Program-made: the position numbers and the translations under genes
Assembly: GCA_026873275.1 (NCBI GenBank)
Contig: JANTUC010000005.1
Span: 2,294,001 to 2,358,000, forward strand
Direction: 5' to 3'
DNA from: Pseudopithomyces maydicus
Lineage: Eukaryota; Ascomycota; Dothideomycetes; Pleosporales; Didymosphaeriaceae
DNA length: 64,000 bases
Shown here: positions 55,772-64,000 of the stretch, piece by piece
How positions within the stretch are numbered: the first letter of the stretch is position 1
Layout: the number at the start of each line of letters is the position of its first letter
Notes under the pieces: model-generated
The model's database searches: none
What the model saw: the letters and a program-made list of their open reading frames with translations, nothing else
Told to the model about the DNA's origin: nothing

Positions 55772-56903
55772 TCACCCGTCTCTCCGCTCCTGCCCCTTCG
55801 TCTTCCCATACGCCCCACCAGCCAGCTTCCTCATCTCCAACGCCCGCTTATACGGCGGCGCCGTAGGAGGCTGCACAGGATCGAGACTAACCCTATCCTT
55901 GGGCAGAGCATACGTCGCATCCGAATCATACGCCGACAGATCACCGCACGCCAGGAACGGCGCTATCCACCGCACCTCCCCTCCTCGTCCGTCTCGTCCC
56001 CAAGATCAATCTCCACCGCGCCATCCGGCCTCACCGTCCTCCGAGGCCCTTCCACCTCTTTCACCTCAGGGGCCGGCAGCGTGGCGCCCGCACCTAGCGG
56101 CTTCTCCAAGCTGGGTTTGAATCCAGGCGGCGGCTGGAAACCCTCGCAGACGACGAAGGCCTCGATGCTGGATGCGCGGGAGGACCGCGGCTTGGCGACT
56201 CGCACGCGGGCGAAGACGAGCTTGAGCTGTGCGAAGAGCAGGTCCACGTCTTTGCCGCGGAAGATCTTGGCTACGAATTTGCCGCCGGGCTTGAGCACGC
56301 AGAGCGCCAGGTTGAGCGCCGCCCACAGGAGCTGCGATTGCACGTAGATGTCCAGGTCGTGCAGGCCGGTGACATCGGGGGCGCCGTCGGAGATGACGAG
56401 GTCGACGGGCGCGGAGGGAGAGGTAGCGGAAGGGTCGTAGGTGTCGGGGTCGAGGGCTTTGAGCATGAGGGGGATGGTAGAGGGATGGGTGATGTCGGCG
56501 CGGAGGGTGGTGACGCCTTCGAGGGGGACATGGGCTGGAGATCGATGGCGACGATTCGGACGCCTTCTCTCTTCGTGCTCGTTTCTGGCTTGACTTCTTG
56601 GACTGCTCCGCTTTGCGTCTCGGGCTCGACTTTCCTACTTCCGCTCAAGACGTATTGCCGTAGATCGGTCTGCTTTTGCTCCCATCCTGCTCTTCCGAAC
56701 TTTTCCCCCTTGATCAGCACCCGTGAGAGCACTTGACTCCAGCTCCCCGGTGCAGCGCACAGATCCACGACACGGGTGACGTTGTCGAAGAGGTTGAATT
56801 CCTCGTCCAGCTGGAGTAGTTTGTACGCGCTGCGAGCGCGCCAGCCTTCTTCTTTGGCTAGACGATAATACGCATCGCGCTTGTCCTTTGACGATTTTCC
56901 CAT
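55772..56903 (-). CDS. TRM7: tRNA 2'-O-methyltransferase Trm7 (FtsJ family); two frameshifts
   Basis: From ATG 56903: [20 protein letters not shown], then [10 protein letters not shown] with the catalytic Lys, the SAM-binding [16 protein letters not shown] and AIDLQPM. After a break at 56523-56527 (one base missing in a G5/C5 run) the next frame carries [33 protein letters not shown] and [12 protein letters not shown] second break at 55978-55981 is followed by [18 protein letters not shown] and the end. Bridged, it is 377 residues with the full K-D-K-E set. A ~45-residue insertion lies before AIDLQPM. Family knowledge: Trm7 with partner proteins methylates riboses 32 and 34 of tRNA-Phe, tRNA-Trp and others. 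The tRNA-Phe here has C32 and G34, the expected substrates. Divergent from MAK5. The breaks are probably sequencing errors. Confidence 0.9.
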
Positions 56904-57362
56904 CTTGACTCTTCCAGTGCGCACTTGCACCTCGCAAATATGAATGTGTGACTGTACGTGAAAAGACCTTTTCAAATCCAGTGACAACTCTTTCGACAAG
57001 TTCCCAGCACTATCTTTTCCCAAGTCCCCAAAATAAAATCCCTCAAGATGATCGATCCTAAAGCAAAATATCAAACAGTGGAGTCGCTCGCAGTCCGCCC
57101 ACCTCCCAATTCAGCCGTCCGTGTGAATTCTTTCTTTCTTTCTCGCCCGCCCGCCCTAGTCTAGTGCACGGCAGGTCTACGCGAGCGGCGCCAGCGCGGG
57201 GGCCCTCGTCTCCGACTCGCCGACCCTCCGACCTGCGCTCCAAAAATTTCCAGCAAAAGTAACATCTGCGCTTGGAACGTTCGTACATACATACATATCT
57301 ATTTATCTGCATACGGCGCCGCGCACGCAATTTCCGCGCACACCGCAGCTCGCGCCGCCAAA
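56904..57362. promoter_or_regulatory. Shared divergent promoter region of TRM7 and MAK5
   Basis: 459 bp separate the two ATGs. It contains a TTTCTTTCTTTCTC tract near 57129-57143 and CATACATACATAT near 57285-57297, as in promoters of growth genes. Joint control of two RNA-maturation genes is inference. Confidence 0.5.
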
Positions 57363-59792
57363 ATGAAGCGCCCCAACCCCTCGCAAAAAACAGCCTCCGC
57401 GGCCCCCAAGCGCCAGAAAACCTCCACCGCGCCCTCCTCGCGCCCTGCAAAAGCGCCCAAGACCAAGTCCGCACCTGCACCCGCGTCCGCGTCCGCATCT
57501 GCCTCTGCGCCCGGCCGCAAGGTCCGCCTCAATGACCTGTGGTGGAAGCCGGTGTCCATGCCGGATCGGCTGGAGGACTTCGAGGGGTTCTACGGGCTTG
57601 AAGAGATCGACGACGTGGATGTGGTGCGGGAGGGGGACGTGGTTAGCTTTGCGACGAGGAAGAGCGAGGAGCAGTTGGTGAGGGAGAAGCAGGAGGGGTT
57701 GCAGAGGGAGGAGGAGGAGAGTAGGAGGTATGAGGAGATGAGGGAGAGGCAGGGGAGGGAGGATTTGGGGGTGCAGGAGGAGAATGAGGCCGAGGAGGAG
57801 GAGTGGGAGGGGTTTAGTGATGCGCCGGAGGAGGTGGATGGTGGGGAGGAGGGTGGTGAGGAGGAGGAGGAGGAACAAGAGCCAGAGCCGGAGCCGGAGC
57901 CGAAGAAGAAGGGCAAGGCTGCGAAGGCGGAGGCGAAGAAGGCAGCAAAAGCGGAGGCAAAGAATGCGCCGGCGTCGAAGGAGCCCAGCGGCAAGAAGGA
58001 AAAGATGAATGGAGACATCGAGGAAAAGCCCATAGGCAATGGCGGATTCGATCTCCTTGCCGACAGGTCTGAAGACGAGGACGAGGGCCCCGTCGATGTC
58101 TCCGCGTGGGCAGACCTGGGTCTCTCCAAGGAAACATTGGCCTCGTTGGCAGCGCTGAAGTTCTCGCAACCTACGACCATTCAGTCTTTGGCGATTCCGG
58201 ATATCATGGGCGGCCGCGATGTCATCGGGAAAGCCTCGACCGGTTCCGGAAAGACCATGGCTTTCGGTATACCCATTCTCGAGTCGTATCTCAAGACTCC
58301 GCCGAACGCCAAAAACCACGCTCCTGTCGCGCTGATTATTTCGCCCACGCGTGAGCTTGCGCACCAGCTTTCGACGCATTTGACTGCCCTGTGCTCTGAC
58401 GGTGACTTTAAAGCACCTTACATCGCGACCGTCACTGGTGGTCTTGCCGTTCAGAAACAGAGGCGTCAGTTGGAGAAGGCGGACATTATTGTTGGAACCC
58501 CAGGTCGCTTGTGGGAGGTCATCAGCAGTGGCCAAGGGCTCCTCGCCTCCATTAAGCAGATTCGCTTCTTGGTCGTCGACGAAGCTGATCGCCTGCTGAG
58601 CCAGGGACACTACAAAGAGCTCGGTGATATTCTCAACATCCTGGACCGTGACGACGAGGTCGATGACACTGCCATCCCCGCTCCTGCTGTCGATATCCAG
58701 CGCCAGACGCTCGTGTTCTCTGCCACCTTCCACAAAGGTCTGCAGCAGAAGCTTGCCGGCAAAGCTAGCAAGGGCACAGGTGACCTCCTGAACAACCAAG
58801 AATCGATGGAATATCTCCTCAAGAAGCTCAAATTCCGCGAAGAAAAGCCCAAATTCGTCGACGCAAACCCCACCTCCCAGATGGCCACGGGCCTCAAAGA
58901 AGGCCTCATCGAGTGCGCCGGCACAGAAAAGGACCTCTTCCTCTACTCCCTCCTCCTCTACCACCCGCAAAAGCGCGCCCTCATCTTCACAAACTCCGTC
59001 TCCGCCGTCCGCCGCGTCGCCCCCTTCCTCCAGAACCTCGCCCTCCCCGCCCTCCCCCTCCACTCAGGCATGGCCCAAAAAGCCCGCCTCCGCTCCATCG
59101 AACGCTTCACCCAGCGCCCCGGCAGCATCCTCGTCGCCACCGACGTCGCCGCCCGCGGCCTCGACATCCCAAACGTCGACCTCGTAATCCACTACCACCT
59201 GCCCCGCGCCGCAGACACATACGTCCACCGCTCGGGCCGCACCGCGCGCGCCGACGCCTCGGGCTCCTCCATCCTGATCTGCGCCCCCGAGGAAGTCGCC
59301 GGCGTCCGCCGCCTCGTCGCCAAGGTCCACGCCCGCCACGCCACCGACGCCCCAAAGCGGAAACAGTACTTCATCCGCACCCTCGACATCGACCGCCGCA
59401 TCGTGAGCCGCCTCAAGCCGCGCGCGACCCTCTCCAAGCGCATCGCAGACGCCACCATCGCAAAGGAGAAGAAGCACTCCGAGGACGACTGGATGCGCGA
59501 GGCGGCCGAGGAGCTGGGCGTTGACATGGATTCCGACTCGTTTGAGCAGGAGGCGAAGGGGCGCAAGGGGAGGGGCGCGGGTAGGAAGAAGAAGGAGAAG
59601 GAGGCGAGGGCGTTGACGAAGGGGGAGATGGGTGCGTTGAGGGCTGAGTTGAAGGGCTTGCTGAGCGAGAGGGTGAATGTCGGGGTTAGTCCGAGGTATC
59701 TGACTGGCGGGGGGATCGATGTCGAGGCTTTGGTGAGGGGGAGGGGAATGCGGAGTTTCTGGGGAGGCCGGGGGTTGGGGTTTGAGGAGTAG
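57363..59792 (+). CDS. MAK5: DEAD-box RNA helicase Mak5 (DDX24-type), ribosome biogenesis
   Basis: Single exon, 809 residues. The N-terminal ~230 residues are basic then acidic, with NDLWWKPVSMPDRLEDFEGF, a hallmark of Mak5. The helicase core follows: Q-motif region (WADLGLSKETL, FSQPTTIQ), motif I ASTGSGKT (about 290), PTRELA, GG, TPGRLWEV, VDEAD (about 405), SATF (about 453, as in Mak5, where SAT is followed by F), then in the second domain RALIFTNSV, VATDVAARGLDIP and HRSGRTARA (about 623). A basic C-terminus ends in FWGGRGLGFEE. Family knowledge: nucleolar ATPase needed for 60S subunit assembly. Intact in spite of long G- and C-rich codon runs. Confidence 0.96.
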   Translation: MKRPNPSQKTASAAPKRQKTSTAPSSRPAKAPKTKSAPAPASASASASAPGRKVRLNDLWWKPVSMPDRLEDFEGFYGLEEIDDVDVVREGDVVSFATRKSEEQLVREKQEGLQREEEESRRYEEMRERQGREDLGVQEENEAEEEEWEGFSDAPEEVDGGEEGGEEEEEEQEPEPEPEPKKKGKAAKAEAKKAAKAEAKNAPASKEPSGKKEKMNGDIEEKPIGNGGFDLLADRSEDEDEGPVDVSAWADLGLSKETLASLAALKFSQPTTIQSLAIPDIMGGRDVIGKASTGSGKTMAFGIPILESYLKTPPNAKNHAPVALIISPTRELAHQLSTHLTALCSDGDFKAPYIATVTGGLAVQKQRRQLEKADIIVGTPGRLWEVISSGQGLLASIKQIRFLVVDEADRLLSQGHYKELGDILNILDRDDEVDDTAIPAPAVDIQRQTLVFSATFHKGLQQKLAGKASKGTGDLLNNQESMEYLLKKLKFREEKPKFVDANPTSQMATGLKEGLIECAGTEKDLFLYSLLLYHPQKRALIFTNSVSAVRRVAPFLQNLALPALPLHSGMAQKARLRSIERFTQRPGSILVATDVAARGLDIPNVDLVIHYHLPRAADTYVHRSGRTARADASGSSILICAPEEVAGVRRLVAKVHARHATDAPKRKQYFIRTLDIDRRIVSRLKPRATLSKRIADATIAKEKKHSEDDWMREAAEELGVDMDSDSFEQEAKGRKGRGAGRKKKEKEARALTKGEMGALRAELKGLLSERVNVGVSPRYLTGGGIDVEALVRGRGMRSFWGGRGLGFEE

Positions 59793-60603
59793 GTAGGGGA
59801 TGTTGGACGAGGTTTTGGAAAGGATGGGGTGGATATAGATGTTTAGAGAATGTGTATGTGTTTTGTCCTTGGGAAAAGCGGTAGCAGAGTAGCTGGCTGG
59901 ATGGAAATGCATGTAGTTAGTTGGAAACAGCTGTCGACCCCTCTTGCGGTTGAAGATGTGCACAGGACGTTATCGTACAGGAATTTACAATCCACAAAGA
60001 ATGGGCTCGTGTCTTGCTCGATGAGTTGGTTCGCTAGGCTGTGCGGTTGTGTGGATATATTGATCGATAATCTCAATCTAGATACCACGAAGCTACTGAC
60101 TCTAGACCCAAGACTTCGTTAAAGAAGAGTACTTGAGCCGATTTGATGTACGACTGGTGATATTTGTAAATTCAAGTTCTCAGAGAAGCAATTTTCTATT
60201 CAACGCATAGCTTATAGATACGTCAGATCAGGTTTCGATCTCGTAAGTATGTCCTTTGCGATAGGTTCTCTTCATCGTTGTTTAGGAGCTATCGCAGATA
60301 GAACAGTACGGAGTCAGCAGTATGCGCTACGATGAGGCAGGATTGGCAGCCTTACCCTCTTAAGCTACCTGCCGTTCTCGAGAATAGCCGCGCTTTAAAT
60401 GTGACTCAGCGCGATAAGCATTGGTCAACGATCGAACATATACATAGAGCCCCAAGCTCCCTTCGTAACTTCAATTCACCTCGATCCTTCAGTGCTGCGA
60501 AACAACCTTTTATATATATATATATATTTCCTTGTTTTTCGAAACGAAACAAAACGATCCTTCCCACACGTAACTCAACATCATCAACCCACACTACACA
60601 GAA
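59793..60603. other. Intergenic, no gene seen
   Basis: 3' flank of MAK5 and promoter of the next gene, with an (AT)n tract near 60512-60527 (TATATATATATATA). Confidence 0.5.
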
Positions 60604-61447
60604 ATGCATCCAGCCCCAAGCCACTGGGCGCCCCATCTCCGCCCGGAAACCATCCCTCCACCCCATCCCCAATACCGCAACCCTAGCACTATTCCTCCCC
60701 CATCCCTCCCCTCCTCTCCCTCCCCCGCGAACTCCGCGACCAAATATACACCTACCTCACCCCACACTCCCTCTCCTTCACCATGCAAAACCAAAACCGT
60801 GTCCGCAACACCCGCTTCCAACGCCGAATCTTCATCGAAATCTACTTCCTCGCCGTCACCCCAGCCCTCCTCGTAAACCACCAGCTCCGCTCCGAACTCC
60901 TCTCTTCCATCTACGCACGCACCACCTTCTCCTTCGACTGGCGCCGCCGCTCCAACTTCATCCTGGAATGTCTGACGCGCATCCCACGCGACGCAAAGGC
61001 GCAGATCCGCTCGCTGGAGTGGAAGGAGTGGTCGCTGCACACGGGGGCGAGACCAGGACGGTGAAGGGCTGGGATAATGTGTTTCATTACATTGACGAGC
61101 ACTTTTTGGCGCTGCGCGTCGTGCATTGCCACAGTCCGTCTACGGAGGATGGGCGGCATCGGTATCACAACTGGGAGATTCCGCGGCTGGCCATCGGGCT
61201 ACTGGTGCGGGGCAGGATCGAGGAGGTGAGGTGGTACTGGGACGGGTTTATATATACGCTGGCGGGGGTGGGGACGGAGAGGATGTGCGAGATGGCGAGG
61301 GCGTTGTTTGAGATTCCGAGGGTGGAGGAGGAGGATAAGGGGATGGGGATGGAGTTTCGGAGACTGCTGTGTGCGGAGGGGGAGTTGGGTGGGGGGAGGT
61401 GGATGAGTGGGCGAGGAGGTGTAGGCGGAGGGAGAGGAATAGGTTGA
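60604..61447 (+). CDS. 2EXR/F-box-like protein; two or three frameshifts
   Basis: ATG 60604 opens a Pro-rich start. The F-box-like core LSLPRELRDQIYTYLTPHS and the block LAVTPALLVNHQLRSELLSSIY lie in the next frame after the C5 run at 60697-60701, and the C-terminal part (GWDNVFHYIDEHFLALRVV, EEVRWYWDGFIYTLAG) in another after the G5 run at 61043-61047. Each step needs one added base, giving about 281 residues. A further lost G in the G6 run near 61389-61395 would extend the protein to a stop at 61531-61533 with an Arg-rich tail. Fold type as for the other 2EXR genes here. Role unknown. Confidence 0.65.
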
Positions 61448-61533
61448 GCGTGAGGAGGACGGAAGACTGCTTGGTGATTAGGAGGGGGTGTAGGGGCCGG
61501 ATCGGATCGAGGGACGGCGGTATACATACATAG

Positions 61534-61977
61534 ATCTAGGGCGTATAGGCGTGAGTTGGTGTTGTACAAATGTGCGAAAATAGATTTGAGGTGGTACTTG
61601 GGAGAAACAGGGGTACAAGAAGAACGTGCCTGGGTACATGCACATTCATCTACGTGGGTGCAGTGTGGTGTCGTTGGGTCGCGGTCGGCAATACTATAAT
61701 CACGTCTTTCGCAGTCAAATCAACAAAGGCATTGAGTTGTACAATTCATTAATTCAATAGAAGCGAAATGAACAGGGAGTCTGACATCACTCTAGGTGGT
61801 CTGACTCGGGCTCTACCAAAGGCTAACCGATCTAGGAAACACATCTGTGCAGGCGCCCCACAATTCGGTTCACCGAGAGCCCGCAAGCGATACGAAGCAT
61901 CTTGGCACCATGAATACATATATACCCCTAGAACCGTAAAAAACAATGAATCTCCAAAACGCTCCTTTCACACAAAC
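61534..61977. other. Intergenic, no gene seen
   Basis: Separates the 2EXR-like gene and the P450. No feature recognised. Confidence 0.45.
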
Positions 61978-63568
61978 ATGGGAAATATAGTCAGCCAAAT
62001 AGCTAGCCACGCCGTGGTCCTCTTTACTGGCATCATCCTCATAGTACGCTGAACCCCTTCCTCAAACATTGAAGCCATCCATTTACCGCCCCCAGGCCAT
62101 TCTGAAAGTCATATACAACATCTATCTCCACCCCTCCGCAAGTATCCCGGACCCAAGCTATGGACCGCCACCCGTCTCACCTGGACCCATTCCCTGCAAT
62201 CCGGACAATACCACCGGAAACTCCATGAACTGCATGAGAAATATGGTCCCGTAGTTCGCATCGCGCCCGACGAACTATCATACATCCAACCCGAAGCCTG
62301 GAAAGACATCTACAACAACCGCAACATCCCAAAGAACGCCGTGTGGGCCGGCCAAGAAGAAAAGAAACACCCCGTCAGCATCGTCAGCACAAACGAAGAA
62401 ACGCACCTGCGGAACCGAAGAGCCTTAACAGGCGCCTTCACCGAACACGCCATCACGGAGCACGCCTCCGTCCTCGAAGACCTAATCAGCCTCATGATAA
62501 CCCGCTTCAAAGAGCGCACCGAGGCCCCCACCCGCAGCACACCCATCGACCTCGTCGCCTGGACCAACTTCCTCACCTTCGACATCTCGGGCCTCCTCTC
62601 CTACGGCGAATCCTTCTCCAGCGTCGCAAACAGCAAAGCCCACCCCTGGGTCGAAATCAGCTGCTCCTTCGGCAAGGGCATCGCGCTCATGGCGTCCATC
62701 AATTTCTTCGCCCCGCTCGACAAGGTGCTCAAGCTGGCGATGCCGCGCTCCGTCATGGAGAAGATGCGGTACCACAAGGAGATTGCGCACGAGAAGTTCG
62801 AGCAGAGGCTGAGCGGGGAGGTGGGCGGGGAGGGGAAGCAGGACTACATGGGGAGCATTATGGCGTATAATAGGGAGAAGGGGGAGGAGGTTGTGCCGAG
62901 GGGGAGATGGAGGCGAATCTGACGCTGTTGATTTTTGCGGGGAGCGAGACGACGAGTACGGCGATGGCGGCGATATTTAATCAGTTGTTGCGGACGCCGG
63001 TGGCGTTGGGGAAGTTGCAAGAGGAGGTGAGGGGGGCGTTTGAGAGGGAGGAGGATATCAAGGTGGCGAGTGTGGGGAAGCTGGAGTATTTGGATGCGGT
63101 GATTCATGAGGGGATTCGGATGGGGCCGCCGGCTTCGATTGCGCTGCCGAGGGTTACGTTTCGGGAGGAGGTGATTGCGGGGCGGGTTGTGCCGCGGGGG
63201 TGAGTTGCCTTTTTATTTTGTTCGGGGAGATACCATGCTGACGATTGTAGACATACGTCTCGGTTAACCAGTATCCGGCGTTTCGGTCGCCTGCCAATTT
63301 CACGAGGCCTGATGAGTTCGTACCTGAGCGGTTTCTGTCACAGACGCCGTTCCCGTCGGATAAGATGGAGGCATATGAACCTTTCTTGATGGGTCGGCAT
63401 AAATGTATTGGGCAGAAGTTGGCAATGACGATCATGAGACTGACGCTTGCGAGGATCGTCTACGCGTTTGATTTGAAGCCGGCCGAGGATTTGCGGGATT
63501 TCGGCGAGCAGAACACTTACATATTCTGGGAGAAGAAGCCTTTGAATGCGGAGCTGAGGCAGAGGTAA
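61978..63568 (+). CDS. Cytochrome P450 monooxygenase; three frameshifts
   Basis: Exons 61978-62043, 62096-63199 and 63251-63568 (introns 52 and 51 nt), about 496 residues. Exon 1 is the membrane anchor (VVLFTGIILI). After IYNIYLHP one base is lost at C4 (62131-62134), then comes YPGPKLW-type sequence. The I-helix IFAGSETTSTA follows a loss at G5 (62900-62904), then the K-helix EGIRMGP. A loss at G5 (63196-63200) sits on the donor of intron 2. The last exon has PDEFVPERF and the haem loop FLMGRHKCIG with its cysteine. All P450 signatures survive, so an active enzyme is probable if the gaps are errors. Family knowledge: ER-bound oxidation of lipids, xenobiotics or secondary metabolites. Substrate unknown. 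Confidence 0.9.
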
Positions 63569-63693
63569 GAGCAGCAATGCTCAAGTGCAGGGAAACCGGG
63601 GTTCTCTTCTTCCATCAATTTACTATAGACTATCTTTGTATTAACACTCATCACCATCCGATCATTTACACACCCACACCACCCATCCCACCC

Positions 63694-64000
63694 CTACGCC
63701 CCCAACATCTCAACAAACCGCCTCCCCAACGCCTCCGCCCCCATCGGATTCGCCGCACTCACCACCTCCCTATCCACCGTAATCCCCCCAACCGCCGTCC
63801 CCACCCCCTCCACCATCTCCGCCCCCTCCCCCTCAACGCACTCTCCACCTTATCCACCTCCCCCTCAACACCACCGTCTCCATAACCCTCTCCTCCGCAT
63901 CCGACCAACTCGTCAGCCTATACCCCTTATACGCAAACTCCCCGTCCCCACCGCACTTGGTCGACAGAAACGCCCACGGCCCATGACATATCGCCGCCGT
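63694..64000 (-). CDS. DJ-1/PfpI-family protein, C-terminal part; two frameshifts
   Basis: The frame enters from the window edge with AAICHGPWAFLS, the nucleophile elbow of the DJ-1/PfpI (class I glutamine amidotransferase-like) family with its cysteine and following histidine. The remainder continues across two one-base losses, at C5 63860-63864 and C5 63828-63832 (plus strand), to ITVDREVVSAANPMGAEAL and a final ...FVEMLGA with stop at 63694-63696. The catalytic cysteine is present. Members are glyoxalases, deglycases or chaperones. The N-terminus is outside. Convergent with the P450, 125 bp apart. Confidence 0.8.

Noticed and set aside
57303..59063. 586-codon minus-strand ORF opposite MAK5
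   Set aside because: It is the mirror of a highly conserved helicase. Its Leu/Arg/Gly runs follow from G- or C-biased codons on the real strand.
59064..59963. 299-codon minus-strand ORF over the MAK5 3' end
   Set aside because: Same cause; no domain, and it overlaps conserved helicase motifs.
60320..60380. tRNA-like sequence on the minus strand (GGCAGGTAGCTTAAGAGGGTAAGG)
   Set aside because: D-arm resemblance only. No T arm or acceptor pairing.

Overview
This is nuclear DNA of a filamentous ascomycete (Pezizomycotina). A Dothideomycete is a reasonable guess, but that part is inference. The evidence is genes with several exons split by 44-106 nt GT-AG introns with CTAAC-like branch sites, secreted plant-polymer enzymes (glucoamylase, GH78 rhamnosidase), a DMATS prenyltransferase, a P450, fungal 2EXR/F-box-like genes, and intron-bearing nuclear tRNA genes. 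There are no bacterial operons, no CRISPR array and no intact transposon.

Layout. 0-10.5 kb: 3' end of a glucoamylase with a starch-binding domain, a small membrane protein, an amidase, 4.7 kb without a convincing gene, and a lactose-permease-like sugar transporter. 11.5-12.5 kb: tRNA-Pro(CGG) and an unusual tRNA-Phe(GAA). 12.8-21.4 kb: housekeeping genes (branched-chain ketoacid dehydrogenase E1-beta, a CNNM/Mam3-type transporter) and small membrane or NTF2-like proteins. 22-30 kb: orphan DMATS prenyltransferase, membrane RING protein, minisatellites, 2EXR-like gene. 30.5-46 kb: lineage-specific surface or membrane proteins (YrhK-like, a 1403-residue membrane-anchored repeat coiled coil, a multi-TM protein, a GPI-type wall protein) with an alpha/beta hydrolase and a GH78 rhamnosidase. 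47.5-60 kb: 2EXR gene, disordered basic protein, a microsatellite-rich gap, a Golgi-type glycosyltransferase, then the divergent pair TRM7 and MAK5. 60.6-64 kb: 2EXR-like gene, cytochrome P450, and a DJ-1/PfpI gene cut by the window edge.

The most striking feature is the tRNA-Phe(GAA) gene at 12219-12401. Besides the usual intron after position 37, its T-stem is split by a 65-nt insert that starts GTAAGT, carries CTAAT eight bases before its end, and ends CAG. Removing both inserts gives a tRNA with perfect stems. TRM7, the methyltransferase that modifies the tRNA-Phe anticodon loop, lies 43 kb away in the same window.

The sequence also carries at least eleven apparent one-base losses, nearly all in C or G runs of 4-5 (one in a T run). 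They break conserved genes that resume in the next frame (sugar transporter, GPI protein, TRM7 twice, 2EXR gene twice, P450 three times, DJ-1 twice). TRM7 is conserved and the errors are uniform, so base-calling error is likelier than decay. Affected genes are annotated across the break as one gene. All exon models are read by eye from splice signals and frame continuity.
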